Source: an uncultured Clostridia bacterium
Lineage (GTDB): Bacteria; Bacillota; Clostridia; Christensenellales; CAG-917
Assembly: GCA_934277645.1 (NCBI GenBank)
Contig: CAKQUX010000004.1
Coordinates: 62,001-126,000, forward strand
Length of the DNA stretch: 64,000 bases
Reading direction: 5' to 3'
The first letter of the stretch is position 1. Each line of letters opens with the position of its first letter. Both the position numbers and the translations under genes were made by a program. The notes under the pieces are model-generated. The model was given only the letters and a program-made list of their open reading frames with translations, made no database searches and had not been told where the DNA came from. This document shows, in pieces, positions 55,627-64,000 of this stretch.

Positions 55627-56483
55627 TATTCACCGTCCATAGCGTCTTCGCCTGACCTTTCAAGCATAATTTTTCCGAGCCTGCCCTTTCTGAAATCGTC
55701 TATAATCATCTTTGCCGTTCTATCATAGTCGACGTCGCCGCCACGCAACTTAAAGCCGCGTTTTAAAGCGATACATTCAAGCAATTTAAGCGGTTCGACG
55801 CTTGTATCGACGCCATAGCGGTCGGCAATGTTTTTAGAAAACTTTTCTTTTGCTTCCGTCAAAAATTCAAGCGCAAGTTCGGTGCTGTCAAGCACGTCGT
55901 CGCTGACGCTTCCTATATATGCCAAATGTTTTGCTATTCTTTGATTTTCAAATTTACCCCAAAGCGTCCCCGGCGTATCGAGAAGGTCAATCTGACTGTC
56001 AAGGCTAAGCCACTGTTTGCCCCTTGTAACGCCTGCCTTATCACCCGTAACCGCCGACGCTTTTTTACGCATACTGTTGATAATGGTGGACTTTCCGCTG
56101 TTCGGAATTCCGCATATCATTGCTCTTATATGTTTTTTTACGCCTTTTGCCGAATACTTGTCAAGGACGTCCTTGTAGCACTCTTTGATTGCGGCGATAA
56201 TATCTTTGCAATCCGAATTGGTTCCGCAAGTTTTTATCGCCTTTTTGCCTTGCGTGGCAAATTCTTTAACCCAATCGTTAAGCTGAGAGCTTTCAACAAG
56301 GTCGCATTTATTGAAAACGTAAACAACCCTTTTTCCGCTTGTAATTCTGTCCAAAATAGGATTGATTGACGCCAAAACGGCTCTGGAGTCGACAACGTAA
56401 ACGAGAACGTCGCAAAGTCGCGCGTCCTCCTCCATCATTCTGACGGCTTTTGTCATATGCCCTGGAAACCATTGAATGTACAT
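55626..56483 (-). CDS. rbgA: Ribosome biogenesis GTPase RbgA (YlqF)
   Basis: Essential late 50S assembly GTPase. Circularly permuted: G4 NKCDLVE precedes the P-loop GIPNSGKSTIIN and G3 DTPGTLW. N-terminal IQWFPGHMTKA is the family's hallmark. 285 residues. Confidence 0.96.
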   Translation of the reverse strand: MYIQWFPGHMTKAVRMMEEDARLCDVLVYVVDSRAVLASINPILDRITSGKRVVYVFNKCDLVESSQLNDWVKEFATQGKKAIKTCGTNSDCKDIIAAIKECYKDVLDKYSAKGVKKHIRAMICGIPNSGKSTIINSMRKKASAVTGDKAGVTRGKQWLSLDSQIDLLDTPGTLWGKFENQRIAKHLAYIGSVSDDVLDSTELALEFLTEAKEKFSKNIADRYGVDTSVEPLKLLECIALKRGFKLRGGDVDYDRTAKMIIDDFRKGRLGKIMLERSGEDAMDGE

Positions 56484-56485
56484 AT

Positions 56486-57157
56486 TTATTTATTAAGCAA
56501 ATCGGGTCTGCGTTCTTTTGTTATACGCAAACTCTGCTCTTTTCTCCACTTTGCTATTTCGCCGTGATTTCCGCCAATCAGCACGTCGGGCACGGCAAGC
56601 CCTTCGTATACACGCGGTTTCGTGTATTGCGGATATTCCAAAAGGTTGTCCGAAAAACTTTCTTCGACAACCGAATCGGCAGAATGTAAAACACCGTCGA
56701 TATAACGAGAAACGCAATTTATAACAACCATTGACGGCAATTCGCCGCTTGTCAAAACGTAATCGCCGATTGAAAGTTCCATATCGATTTCAAGGTCGAT
56801 AGCCCTTTGGTCTATGCCCTCATAACTGCCGCACAACAGCAACAGCCCTTCCTTTTCGGAAAGAGATTTAACAAGACTTTGCGTAAGGGTTTTTCCTTTT
56901 GGCGACATATAAACTCTTGTGAGCTTATGCTCGGGATCGACGGCTCTAATTGCCGACACAATAGGGTCAGGCGTCATAACCATGCCTGCTCCACCGCCAA
57001 ACGGCGTATCGTCTACTTTAAGGTGTTTGTCTTTTGAATAATCGCGGATATTGGTAACGTTCAAAAAAAATTTTCCGCTGTCTATTGCTTTGCCTAATAT
57101 TCCTACTTTTAAGGCGTCGAACGTTTCGGGAAAAAGCGTTAAAACTTCAAACTTCAT
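56486..57157 (-). CDS. trmD: tRNA (guanine-N1)-methyltransferase TrmD
   Basis: Makes m1G37 in tRNAs. SPOUT-fold knot residues LLCGSYEGIDQR and IGDYVLTSGELPSMVV are clear. 223 residues. Overlaps rimM by 11 bp. Confidence 0.97.
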   Translation of the reverse strand: MKFEVLTLFPETFDALKVGILGKAIDSGKFFLNVTNIRDYSKDKHLKVDDTPFGGGAGMVMTPDPIVSAIRAVDPEHKLTRVYMSPKGKTLTQSLVKSLSEKEGLLLLCGSYEGIDQRAIDLEIDMELSIGDYVLTSGELPSMVVINCVSRYIDGVLHSADSVVEESFSDNLLEYPQYTKPRVYEGLAVPDVLIGGNHGEIAKWRKEQSLRITKERRPDLLNK

Positions 57158-57656
57158 TTTCTACTGCAACCTCCCCGAACACTTTTTCGTCAAGCAGCAT
57201 TTTACCGCCTAAAACGTCAACCGATTTAACAAGTCTTTTAAGCGCAGGAAAACTGATTTCGCTTTTCTCGCCCTTGACAACGTAAACGTCTGCCGCTCCG
57301 TATTGCAAAACGTCGGTAAGTTTGCCGATAAATTTCTCACCGACAAAAACGCTCATTCCGATAAGGTCCACAATAAAATTGCGGTCATCGTCAAGCGGCA
57401 CGCTTTCGCTACGTTCGACAAAAATAGCTTTGTTACGCAATTTATCGGCGTCTTCGGGCGTGTCTATGCCGAAAAGTTTCAGCAAAACGAAATTTCCGTC
57501 AAGCTGAGCCTTTTCGACCTTATAACAAACCTTAGAAATATAAATTTCCTTTAATCGCAAAAAGCGAGAGTTATCGTCAGTGATACCCTCGACCTTTATT
57601 GCGCCTTTGATGCCTTTCGGCTTTAAAATTTTTCCGATTTCAATAAAATTTGTCAT
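57147..57656 (-). CDS. rimM: 16S rRNA processing protein RimM
   Basis: 30S maturation factor that binds S19. N-terminal KPKGIKGAIKVEG and a C-terminal PRC-barrel (DVYVVKG ... VDVLGGKMLLD). 169 residues. Confidence 0.95.
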   Translation of the reverse strand: MTNFIEIGKILKPKGIKGAIKVEGITDDNSRFLRLKEIYISKVCYKVEKAQLDGNFVLLKLFGIDTPEDADKLRNKAIFVERSESVPLDDDRNFIVDLIGMSVFVGEKFIGKLTDVLQYGAADVYVVKGEKSEISFPALKRLVKSVDVLGGKMLLDEKVFGEVAVENEV

Positions 57657-57892
57657 TATTCCTTTTCAGCGATAACAACGTTATATTTAATTCCGGATTT
57701 TGCACTTGCAGATTTGACTATCGTTCTGATAGCTTTGGCAATTCTGCCCTGCTTACCGATAATCTTTCCGATGTCGTTCTTTGAAATTTCGATAACGATG
57801 TCGGTCGAGCTTGCGCCCTCACGAGTTTCGACGATAAAATCGCCTTCTTCGCCGACAAGTTCTCTTACTAAAAATTCGACCAATTCGTACAT
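57656..57892 (-). CDS. khpA: KH-domain RNA-binding protein KhpA (YlqC)
   Basis: 78 residues. The KH core reads IGKIIGKQGRIAKAIRTI. Binds RNA, often with KhpB. I chose ATG 57892 (MYELVEFLV) with GGGTG upstream; the ATG at 57904 overlaps the rpsP stop and adds four residues. Confidence 0.92.
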   Translation of the reverse strand: MYELVEFLVRELVGEEGDFIVETREGASSTDIVIEISKNDIGKIIGKQGRIAKAIRTIVKSASAKSGIKYNVVIAEKE

Positions 57893-57903
57893 ATTTGCAC
57901 CCA

Positions 57904-58143
57904 TTAAAGAATTCCGTTTTGTTTAAGCAAAGAACGTACGGTGTCGGTCGGTTGCGCGCCTTTTTGAATCCAATCTTTTGCTTTGTCAGCGTCGATTTTT
58001 ACGAGAGCCGGTTGAACGGTCGGATCATAAATGCCGATTTGGTCGATATATTGACCGTCTCTTGCTTTTCTCGAATCGATTGCTACGATACGATAGAAAG
58101 GTGCGTGCGTCTTGCCCATTCTGGTGAGTCTAAGTTTTACCAT
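57904..58143 (-). CDS. rpsP: 30S ribosomal protein S16
   Basis: 79 residues. MVKLRLTRMGKTHAPFYRIV is diagnostic. GGAGG lies before the ATG. Starts the rpsP-khpA-rimM-trmD series. Confidence 0.97.
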   Translation of the reverse strand: MVKLRLTRMGKTHAPFYRIVAIDSRKARDGQYIDQIGIYDPTVQPALVKIDADKAKDWIQKGAQPTDTVRSLLKQNGIL

Positions 58144-58213
58144 TGTTTACCTCCAAACAAAATCATTTGTTTTTGTTATTTATAAATTTTTATTAGCGTT
58201 GTATGTTTGTCGT

Positions 58214-59530
58214 TTAAAACGGCAACTTGCCTTTGTTTTTTTGCATTCTCTGCATCATAGTTTTTGAAAGCTCGAACTGTTTCAAAAGCTGATTTACTTC
58301 TTGAATGGACGTTCCGCTTCCCTTTGCAATACGTTTTCTTTGGCTTGCTTTTATGATATCGGGATTGCGGCGTTCCTTTATCGTCATAGACTGAATGATT
58401 GCCTTTGTCTGAACGAGCTTCTTTTCGTCGATATCGGTGTCTACACCTTTGAGCTTGTTCGACATACCGGGAATCATTTGCAACAAATTTGAAACGTTGC
58501 CCATTTTTTTCATACTTTCGATTTGTTGAAGATAATCTTCAAGCGTAAAGCTCTTTTCCTTTATCTTCTTTGAAAGTTTTTTCGCGTCTTCCATGCTGAA
58601 CGCGCTTTCGGCTTTTTCGATAAGCGTCAACACGTCACCCATTCCGAGAATTCTCGACGCCATACGGTCGGGATAGAAAGGTTCGATATCGTCGAGCTTT
58701 TCGCCCGTTCCGCAGAACTTAATCGGTTTTGACGTGACCGCTCTTATCGACAACGCCGCGCCGCCGCGAGTGTCGCCGTCGAGTTTTGTCAAAATAACGC
58801 CCGAAACGTCAAGCTGTTTGTTGAAGCTGTCGGCAACCGTAACTGCGTCCTGACCCGTCATCGAATCGACAACAAGCAAAATTTCGTGTGGTTTGAGTTC
58901 TTTTTTAAGCCCAATAAGCTCGTCCATAAGCTCTTCGTCAATGTGCAAACGACCGGCAGTATCGACGATAACCGTGTCAAGTCCGTTTTTGTTTGCATAC
59001 TTGATTGCCTCGGACGCGATTTTGTTAGGTTTGATTTGTCCTTTTTCAAAGACTTCCACCCCTGCCTTTTGTCCGACAACTTGAAGTTGTTTGATAGCGG
59101 CAGGACGATAAATATCGCAAGCGACAAGCAAAGGGTGCTTGCCTTGTTTTTTGAGCATAGCGGCGAGTTTTCCGCACATAGTCGTTTTGCCTGCGCCTTG
59201 AAGTCCGCACATCATAATGATTGTAGGCGGATTAGAGCTGACGGCAAGTTTTGCGTTTTTACTGCCCATAAGCTCGATAAGCTCTTCGTTTACGATTTTT
59301 ATAACTTGTTGGTCAGGCGTAAGGCTCTTTAAAATATCTTCGTGCAAAGCCTTTTCGCTGACCGCATTGATAAACGATTTCGCAACGTTGTAGTTGACGT
59401 CCGCTTCGAGAAGAGCGACACGGATTTCACGCATAGCCTGCTTAATTTCAAGCTCGGTGAGTTTGCCTTTGTTTTTCATCTTTTCAAAGACGTTGCTGAT
59501 TTTTTCAGATAAAGTACCAAACGAACCCAT
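58214..59530 (-). CDS. ffh: Signal recognition particle protein Ffh
   Basis: SRP54 GTPase binding nascent signal sequences. NG domain: GLQGAGKTTMCGKLA, DIYRPAAIKQL, DTAGRLHIDEEL, TKLDGDTRGG. The C-terminal methionine-rich M domain follows; RKRIAKGSGTSIQEV binds the SRP RNA. 438 residues. Confidence 0.97.
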   Translation of the reverse strand: MGSFGTLSEKISNVFEKMKNKGKLTELEIKQAMREIRVALLEADVNYNVAKSFINAVSEKALHEDILKSLTPDQQVIKIVNEELIELMGSKNAKLAVSSNPPTIIMMCGLQGAGKTTMCGKLAAMLKKQGKHPLLVACDIYRPAAIKQLQVVGQKAGVEVFEKGQIKPNKIASEAIKYANKNGLDTVIVDTAGRLHIDEELMDELIGLKKELKPHEILLVVDSMTGQDAVTVADSFNKQLDVSGVILTKLDGDTRGGAALSIRAVTSKPIKFCGTGEKLDDIEPFYPDRMASRILGMGDVLTLIEKAESAFSMEDAKKLSKKIKEKSFTLEDYLQQIESMKKMGNVSNLLQMIPGMSNKLKGVDTDIDEKKLVQTKAIIQSMTIKERRNPDIIKASQRKRIAKGSGTSIQEVNQLLKQFELSKTMMQRMQKNKGKLPF

Positions 59531-59531
59531 T

Positions 59532-59858
59532 TTAACCCTCCGTCAGTTTTGTCAATTCTTCGATTTTGTCTTTAAGCGTCGTTTTGTCGCCGCTTTTAAA
59601 AGCGTCTGCGATTGCTTCGGACAATTCTTTGACTTCCTTTAAAAACTTTGCATAATGCAGTTTGCTTTCAAAATCTTTCACGGCGTCTTCGCCACGCTTT
59701 ATGGCGTCCCTTGCCGCTTGACGAGTTATACCGAACTGCTCCGCAATTTCACCGAGAGATAAATCGCAATCGAAAAATAATTGCATAAGCTCCCGTTGCT
59801 TGTCCGTCAAAAGCGAACCGTATACTTCCGTCAAAATGCTGATTTCAAAATTTTCCAT
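59532..59858 (-). CDS. ylxM: YlxM-family regulator of the SRP operon
   Basis: 108 residues, helix-turn-helix resembling sigma-70 region 4 (SLGEIAEQFGITRQAARDAI). Preceded by AAGGTG. Usually associated with ffh and ftsY and involved in SRP function. One base before ffh. Confidence 0.92.
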   Translation of the reverse strand: MENFEISILTEVYGSLLTDKQRELMQLFFDCDLSLGEIAEQFGITRQAARDAIKRGEDAVKDFESKLHYAKFLKEVKELSEAIADAFKSGDKTTLKDKIEELTKLTEG

Positions 59859-59865
59859 ACACCTT

Positions 59866-60135
59866 AAGTTTTGTCTGCAAAGCTATGGGCAATGCTTAAT
59901 CACAATCGCCAAGCCGCAAACCATACAGCCTTTTACAAGCATAAACGCCGCAATGCCAACCCTTATAGCGCATTGCCACATAGCAAACTTGACGCTTTTG
60001 AAAATTGCTTTTCCATAGTCTTTGGCACAGCATTCAAATGCCCCACTATGATATGAAAAGCCTTGCAAGCTGTTTAAAACGCCGCTTGCAAATTGCTTCT
60101 GCTCGAACACACGCTGTAAAGGTCACAACCTTTAC
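59866..60135 (-). ncRNA. Candidate structured leader/ncRNA upstream of ylxM-ffh
   Basis: On the minus strand the segment folds into several stems: GTAAAGGT/ACCTTTAC at its 5' end; TTGCAAGC/GCTTGCAA; GCTTTTC-CATAG with CTATG-GAAAAGC; GCAATGC/GCATTGC; TATGG/CCATA. A promoter places the 5' end near 60133. A GTG-initiated reading frame of 75 codons (60110-59883) shares the region but has no ribosome binding site. No SRP RNA helix 8 tetraloop consensus is seen. I do not recognise the family. Confidence 0.5.
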
Positions 60136-60139
60136 ACTT

Positions 60140-60168
60140 ATGATATACTCAATTTCCCTACTTGTCAA
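60140..60168 (-). promoter_or_regulatory. Promoter upstream of the leader and ylxM-ffh
   Basis: TTGACA (60168-60163), 17-bp spacer, TATCAT (60145-60140). Confidence 0.7.
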
Positions 60169-60185
60169 ACGTTTTTAGTCGTCAA

Positions 60186-60225
60186 ATTAAAAAACCTTTT
60201 ATTCCGTTTTAGAAATAAAAGGTTT
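60186..60225 (-). terminator. Terminator of the smc-ftsY unit
   Basis: 12-bp stem aaaccttttatt (60192-60203) / aataaaaggttt (60214-60225), followed by TTTTTT on the minus strand. The spacer 60226-60404 is otherwise AT-rich and shows nothing. Confidence 0.85.
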
Positions 60226-60404
60226 AAATCAGCAAATATAAAACTAAACTTTGCTTATTTTGCTTAAAAACACTATGTTAAACTAAATTTGTTCTACTTT
60301 AACTTAATTTGTTTTACTAACTCAGCATAATTTATTATTCAGCTTAGTTTTGCTTATTTACAACTCTGTTCGCCCAATTAAATTTAACTTGTTTAAATAA
60401 TATT

Positions 60405-61304
60405 TTAGTCGTCAAGCAAAACGTCGATGAAGTCCTTAGCGTCAAACTCGATAAGGTCGTCGATTTTTTCGCCCACGCCGACAAACAAAACGGGAAGTTC
60501 GAGTTCTTCGGCAATGGCGATTACAACTCCGCCCTTTGCCGTGCCGTCAAGTTTTGTCAAGACTATGCCGTCAACGTCGATATCTTCGCCGAAAACGCTT
60601 GCTTGATTGACAGCGTTTTGCCCCGTAGTTGCGTCAAGCACGATATATTTTCTGAAATCGGCGTTCGGAAGTTCACGGTCAACCACTCGGCAAATCTTTT
60701 TGAGTTCTTCCATAAGGTTTTTCTTGTTGTGAAGTCTGCCTGCCGTATCGACCAAAATAACGTCCGTGCCTTTTGCTTTTGCCGAGCTTATTGCGTCAAA
60801 AACAACCGCCGCAGGGTCACTGCCTTCGCCGTGATGAACAACTCTGACGCCTGCCCTTTCGCCCCAAACTTCAAGCTGTTCGCTTGCCGCCGCTCTGAAC
60901 GTGTCGGCAGCCGCGATGACAACCGATTTGCCTTGCGACTTAAAATAGTTTGCAAGTTTACCCGTCGCCGTCGTTTTGCCCACGCCGTTTACGCCCGACA
61001 TCAAGATAACGAGCGGATAGGAATATTCGTATTTTTCAAAATCAATCGATTGTATCAAAAGCTCTTTAAAGCAAGCTCTTGCGTCGTCGGGTTTTGTGAT
61101 TTTGCGTTCATAAATTTCGTCACGCAAACGGTCGATAAGGTTTGTGGTTGCCGTAACGCCGACATCCGACGTCAAAAGTGCTTCTTCAAGCTCGTCAAAG
61201 AAAGCATCATCCAAATCTTTCATTTTGAACGCTTCAAACAGTTTGCGTTTGATTGCTTCTTTTGTCTTTTTTAGCCCTTCGGCAATTTTTGAAAATACTC
61301 CCAT
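60405..61304 (-). CDS. ftsY: Signal recognition particle receptor FtsY
   Basis: Membrane-associated SRP receptor GTPase. The NG domain has GVNGVGKTTATGKLA, DTFRAAASEQL, DTAGRLHNKKNL and TKLDGTAKGG. 299 residues, lacking a long acidic A domain, as is common in Gram-positives. 9 bp after smc. Confidence 0.97.
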   Translation of the reverse strand: MGVFSKIAEGLKKTKEAIKRKLFEAFKMKDLDDAFFDELEEALLTSDVGVTATTNLIDRLRDEIYERKITKPDDARACFKELLIQSIDFEKYEYSYPLVILMSGVNGVGKTTATGKLANYFKSQGKSVVIAAADTFRAAASEQLEVWGERAGVRVVHHGEGSDPAAVVFDAISSAKAKGTDVILVDTAGRLHNKKNLMEELKKICRVVDRELPNADFRKYIVLDATTGQNAVNQASVFGEDIDVDGIVLTKLDGTAKGGVVIAIAEELELPVLFVGVGEKIDDLIEFDAKDFIDVLLDD

Positions 61305-61313
61305 AATCTCCCC

Positions 61314-64000
61314 TTAGCTTGCGCTTCCTGCGTCGGAAGCGTGTTTGACCGCTTCGTCAAATTCGATTGAAACAATTTTCGTCACGCCCTTTTCTTCCAT
61401 AGCGACGCCGAAAATCGTGTCGGCGTGACGCATTGTCGGCTTACGGTGCGTAATGACGATAAATTGCGTTTTGTCGCTGAACATTTTAAGAAGTTCGGCA
61501 AACAAGTTTGCGTTTGCGTCGTCGAGTGCGGCTTCGATTTCGTCGAGAATACAGAAAGGCATCGGCTTAAGTTGCAAAATAGCAAACAAAATAGCGATAG
61601 CCGTAAGAGCCTTTTCACCGCCCGACAAAAGAGAAATGTGTTGAAGCTTTTTGCCTGGTGGTTGAGCAAAAATTTCAATTCCTGCTTCGAGCGGGTCGAT
61701 TTCCTTTTCGTTTGTCAAATCAGGTTCGAGCGATTCGAGAACGAGTTTACCCGTGCCGCCGTCAAACAACTTTTTGAAAGTCGTTTGGAAGTTGGCATTG
61801 ATTTTTTCAAATGCGTCGTTAAACTTGACAACCATTTCGGACGTAAGGTCGGAAATAATCGTTTTAAGGTCGTCGTATGCCGCCTTTATGTCGTCACGCT
61901 CTGCCGCCAAAGTGTTGTAGCGTTCTTCGAGTTCTTCAAGGTCGGTGATTGCGCATTGGTTGACTTCGCCAAGACGGTTGATTTCACGCTTTACGCTTGA
62001 AATCTCGCCGTTTGCTTTTTTATTGTCGAAATTTTCATCCTTGAACTGCAATGCGTTTGCATAAGTCAAATCGTATTCTTCGAGAATATGCTCTTGCATA
62101 CTTCTTATTTCGATGTCGACTCTTTCAAGGCAACCTTCGTCACGAATACGCTTTTCGGCAAGTTCCGCTTTCGCTTCGGTAAGTTTGTTCTTTTTGTCGT
62201 CAAGAGCCGAAATTTTGTTTTTCAAATCTTCTTTCGTCGTTGAAAGCGAATTGAGTTTTTCGTCAAGTTCGGCAAGGTGCGCTTTTTCGTCGGCTGTAAA
62301 TTCCGTCTTTTGCGGCGCGCCTTTAAGTTGTTCTATCTTTCCTTGAACGACTTTAAGTTGAACGTCCGTGTCAATAAGGTTTTCGCGGCATTGAGATTTT
62401 TCGCTATTCAAGCGATAAATTTCGTCGCTGATTTTATCGATTTCACCTTTAAGCGTTGCATTGTCGACTTTAAGGTCGGTAAGAGCCTTAAACAAAGTAT
62501 CGCGTTGCGATTTCTTTTCTTGCGAGTCGAACTTCTGTTCGTGAAGATTTCCGAAAAGCTCTTTCTTTTGCTTTACGCTTTCTTCGAGAGCGTCAACGCT
62601 TGAAATTTTTATCGTAAGTTCGCCGACAATTTTATCCGCTTCTGCAAGTTCTTTCTCGCAAGCGTCGATATCGGCTTTAAGACGCGCAACGTTTTCGCTT
62701 GACAAACGTTGTCTTTCGGCAAACAAACCTACCTGTCCTTTTACGTCGGCAAGTTGTCTTTCGATTGCTTGCGCTTTTTCGTCACACTCGTCAACGAGTT
62801 TTTCGTTTTCGGCTTTGCGCTTTAAAAGTTCGTCAAGATTTGCATTTAGTTTTTTTGCGTTTTCTTCAAGAGCTTCGATTTGTCTTTCTTGGTCGAGCAA
62901 GCTCATTCGGTCGTTCTTTCTCGAGCCGCCCGAAATCGAACCGTTTTTAGCAAACAAGTCGCCGTCAAGCGTGATAATTTTAAACTCCTGATTGTAATTC
63001 CTGAAAAGTCTTGTCGCGATGTCGATATTTTCGACAACAACCGTATCGCCCATAAGAGCCGACATAAGTTTTTCAAACTTAGGGTCGTAGGAAATTTGGT
63101 CTTTCAAAAGTCCTATACAACCGCGTTCGTTAAACACGGCGTCATTGTCGCCGATTGTCTTTTCTTTGCAAGCAGTAAGCGGACGGAACGTTGCTCTGCC
63201 GTATCTTTTTTGTTTTAATACGTTTATAAGGAATTTAGCGTCGTCTTCGTTTTTAACGATAATGTTTTGAAGCGAAGCGTTAAGGACGTTTTCGACCGCA
63301 GGGACAAATTGTTCGGGAACTTTTATGACTTCCGCCACGACGCCCATAATTTTCGACGAAATTTTGTCGTCGTCTTTCGCGTCTTTCATAAGTCCTTTGA
63401 TAGCTTCCTGATAGCCTGCGTAATTATCCTTAATTTGTCTTGCCATTTCAAGATTTGCCCTGCTGTTGGAAATCTTGTTGTTAAGCGCCATAATATCGTC
63501 TGCGATTGCCGCAAGAGCGATTTTCGCTTCTTTTTTGGCGTTCACGGCTTCGTTTGCTTCTGCCAAAAGCTGACCGTTTTTAGTCTTAAGCTCGTTTATA
63601 TGACCTTCGGCGATGGACAAAGCCGTCAAATCCTCATCGAGGCTCGTTCTTTTTTGCGACAACGACTCTCTGAGATTTTTGGCTCTTTCCTGATTTATTC
63701 CTTTTTCGGAAATAAGTCCTGCAAGATTGCCCTTTAAGGCAGACAATTCTTCAACCGAGCGTATATATTCTTGGTTTTTCGCTTCGAGTTCGCTCTCTTG
63801 GCTTGTCAAAGCTTCGTTCAACACGCTGTATTCCGCATTTATGCGGTCGTACTCTTTTGCAAGTGCGGCAAAGGACGCAAGTTTTTCTTGCTTTTCGCTT
63901 TCCGCTTTTGCAATGGCTTCGTCGATTCTTGCTATTTGCGCTTCGAAACTCTGTTTATCTCGCATCAAACGCGATTCGTCGCCGTTGAGATTGTTGAGCT
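61314..64000 (-). CDS. smc: Chromosome segregation protein SMC (partial, N-terminus beyond window)
   Basis: Condensin ATPase. Seen here are a coiled coil, the hinge (about 62800-63400; KIMGVVAEVIKVPEQF ... RATFRPL), the returning coiled coil and the C-terminal ATPase with LLSGGEKALTAIAILFA (signature) and CILDEIEAALDD (Walker B). The frame remains open to the right edge; the Walker A N-terminus is missing. Precedes ftsY, as in other Firmicutes. Confidence 0.96.
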   Translation of the reverse strand, partial: LNNLNGDESRLMRDKQSFEAQIARIDEAIAKAESEKQEKLASFAALAKEYDRINAEYSVLNEALTSQESELEAKNQEYIRSVEELSALKGNLAGLISEKGINQERAKNLRESLSQKRTSLDEDLTALSIAEGHINELKTKNGQLLAEANEAVNAKKEAKIALAAIADDIMALNNKISNSRANLEMARQIKDNYAGYQEAIKGLMKDAKDDDKISSKIMGVVAEVIKVPEQFVPAVENVLNASLQNIIVKNEDDAKFLINVLKQKRYGRATFRPLTACKEKTIGDNDAVFNERGCIGLLKDQISYDPKFEKLMSALMGDTVVVENIDIATRLFRNYNQEFKIITLDGDLFAKNGSISGGSRKNDRMSLLDQERQIEALEENAKKLNANLDELLKRKAENEKLVDECDEKAQAIERQLADVKGQVGLFAERQRLSSENVARLKADIDACEKELAEADKIVGELTIKISSVDALEESVKQKKELFGNLHEQKFDSQEKKSQRDTLFKALTDLKVDNATLKGEIDKISDEIYRLNSEKSQCRENLIDTDVQLKVVQGKIEQLKGAPQKTEFTADEKAHLAELDEKLNSLSTTKEDLKNKISALDDKKNKLTEAKAELAEKRIRDEGCLERVDIEIRSMQEHILEEYDLTYANALQFKDENFDNKKANGEISSVKREINRLGEVNQCAITDLEELEERYNTLAAERDDIKAAYDDLKTIISDLTSEMVVKFNDAFEKINANFQTTFKKLFDGGTGKLVLESLEPDLTNEKEIDPLEAGIEIFAQPPGKKLQHISLLSGGEKALTAIAILFAILQLKPMPFCILDEIEAALDDANANLFAELLKMFSDKTQFIVITHRKPTMRHADTIFGVAMEEKGVTKIVSIEFDEAVKHASDAGSAS

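Noticed and set aside
59883..60110. 75-codon GTG-initiated frame before ylxM, partly hydrophobic and Cys-rich
   Set aside because: No ribosome binding site, and the same bases form several clean stems; kept only as an alternative to the structured leader.
59866..60135. SRP (4.5S/scRNA) RNA next to ffh
   Set aside because: Neither strand shows the conserved helix 8 sequence with its GGAA-type tetraloop and AGCAGC segment.
1..64000. CRISPR arrays, transposases, integrases, phage structural genes
   Set aside because: None found: no evenly spaced near-identical repeats, and no recognisable mobile-element enzyme in any frame.

Overview
This is a low-GC Bacillota chromosome segment, most likely from a spore-forming Clostridia-like lineage. 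The evidence is three conserved Firmicute neighbourhoods: ftsY-ylxM-ffh-rpsP-khpA-rimM-trmD, rpmB-asp23-fakA-recG beside a tiny spoVM, and dxs-tlyA-nadK-argR-recN. The 29-residue SpoVM homologue argues for endospore formation. Most genes lie on the minus strand in tightly coupled operons. I cannot assign a genus from sequence alone.

Left to right: a very large membrane glycosyltransferase resembling cyclic beta-1,2-glucan synthase (5' part only, 1-5601); RNase P RNA (6093-6412); the minus-strand block recN-argR-nadK, a plus-strand zinc-ribbon membrane protein, then tlyA-dxs-oapA. Directly upstream of the oapA-like gene is a roughly 600-nt structured RNA (13806-14402) with its own promoter. 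Its size, closing stem and gene context match OLE RNA and its membrane partner OapA, and this is the most notable element in the window. Then follow recG-fakA-asp23, divergent rpmB, spoVM, and a translation/metabolism block (rpe-rsgA-rlmN, rsmB-fmt, def-priA-coaBC-rpoZ-gmk, yicC, ligA, pcrA).

From about 35.4 to 41.5 kb the chromosome looks accessory: poorly conserved membrane proteins, an XRE regulator, a HEPN-like protein, a lipoprotein, direct repeats, a GC-rich structured repeat carrying a tRNA-Ser-like end, and tRNA-Ser(GGA). Housekeeping resumes with rho, an MBL-fold hydrolase and prs. A plus-strand operon of two paralogous membrane proteins of unknown function follows, then hemW-lepA, a divergent LUD-domain gene, and a lipoprotein-like CBM/GT-C fusion. 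The right end carries rplS with an L19 leader, yraN-rnhB-rbgA-trmD-rimM-khpA-rpsP, ffh-ylxM behind a long structured leader, ftsY and smc (truncated by the window edge).

Functionally the window is dominated by ribosome biogenesis and rRNA/tRNA modification, protein targeting (SRP/FtsY), DNA repair and replication restart, and isoprenoid synthesis linked to an OLE-type ribonucleoprotein. All calls come from reading the sequence; no database search was run.
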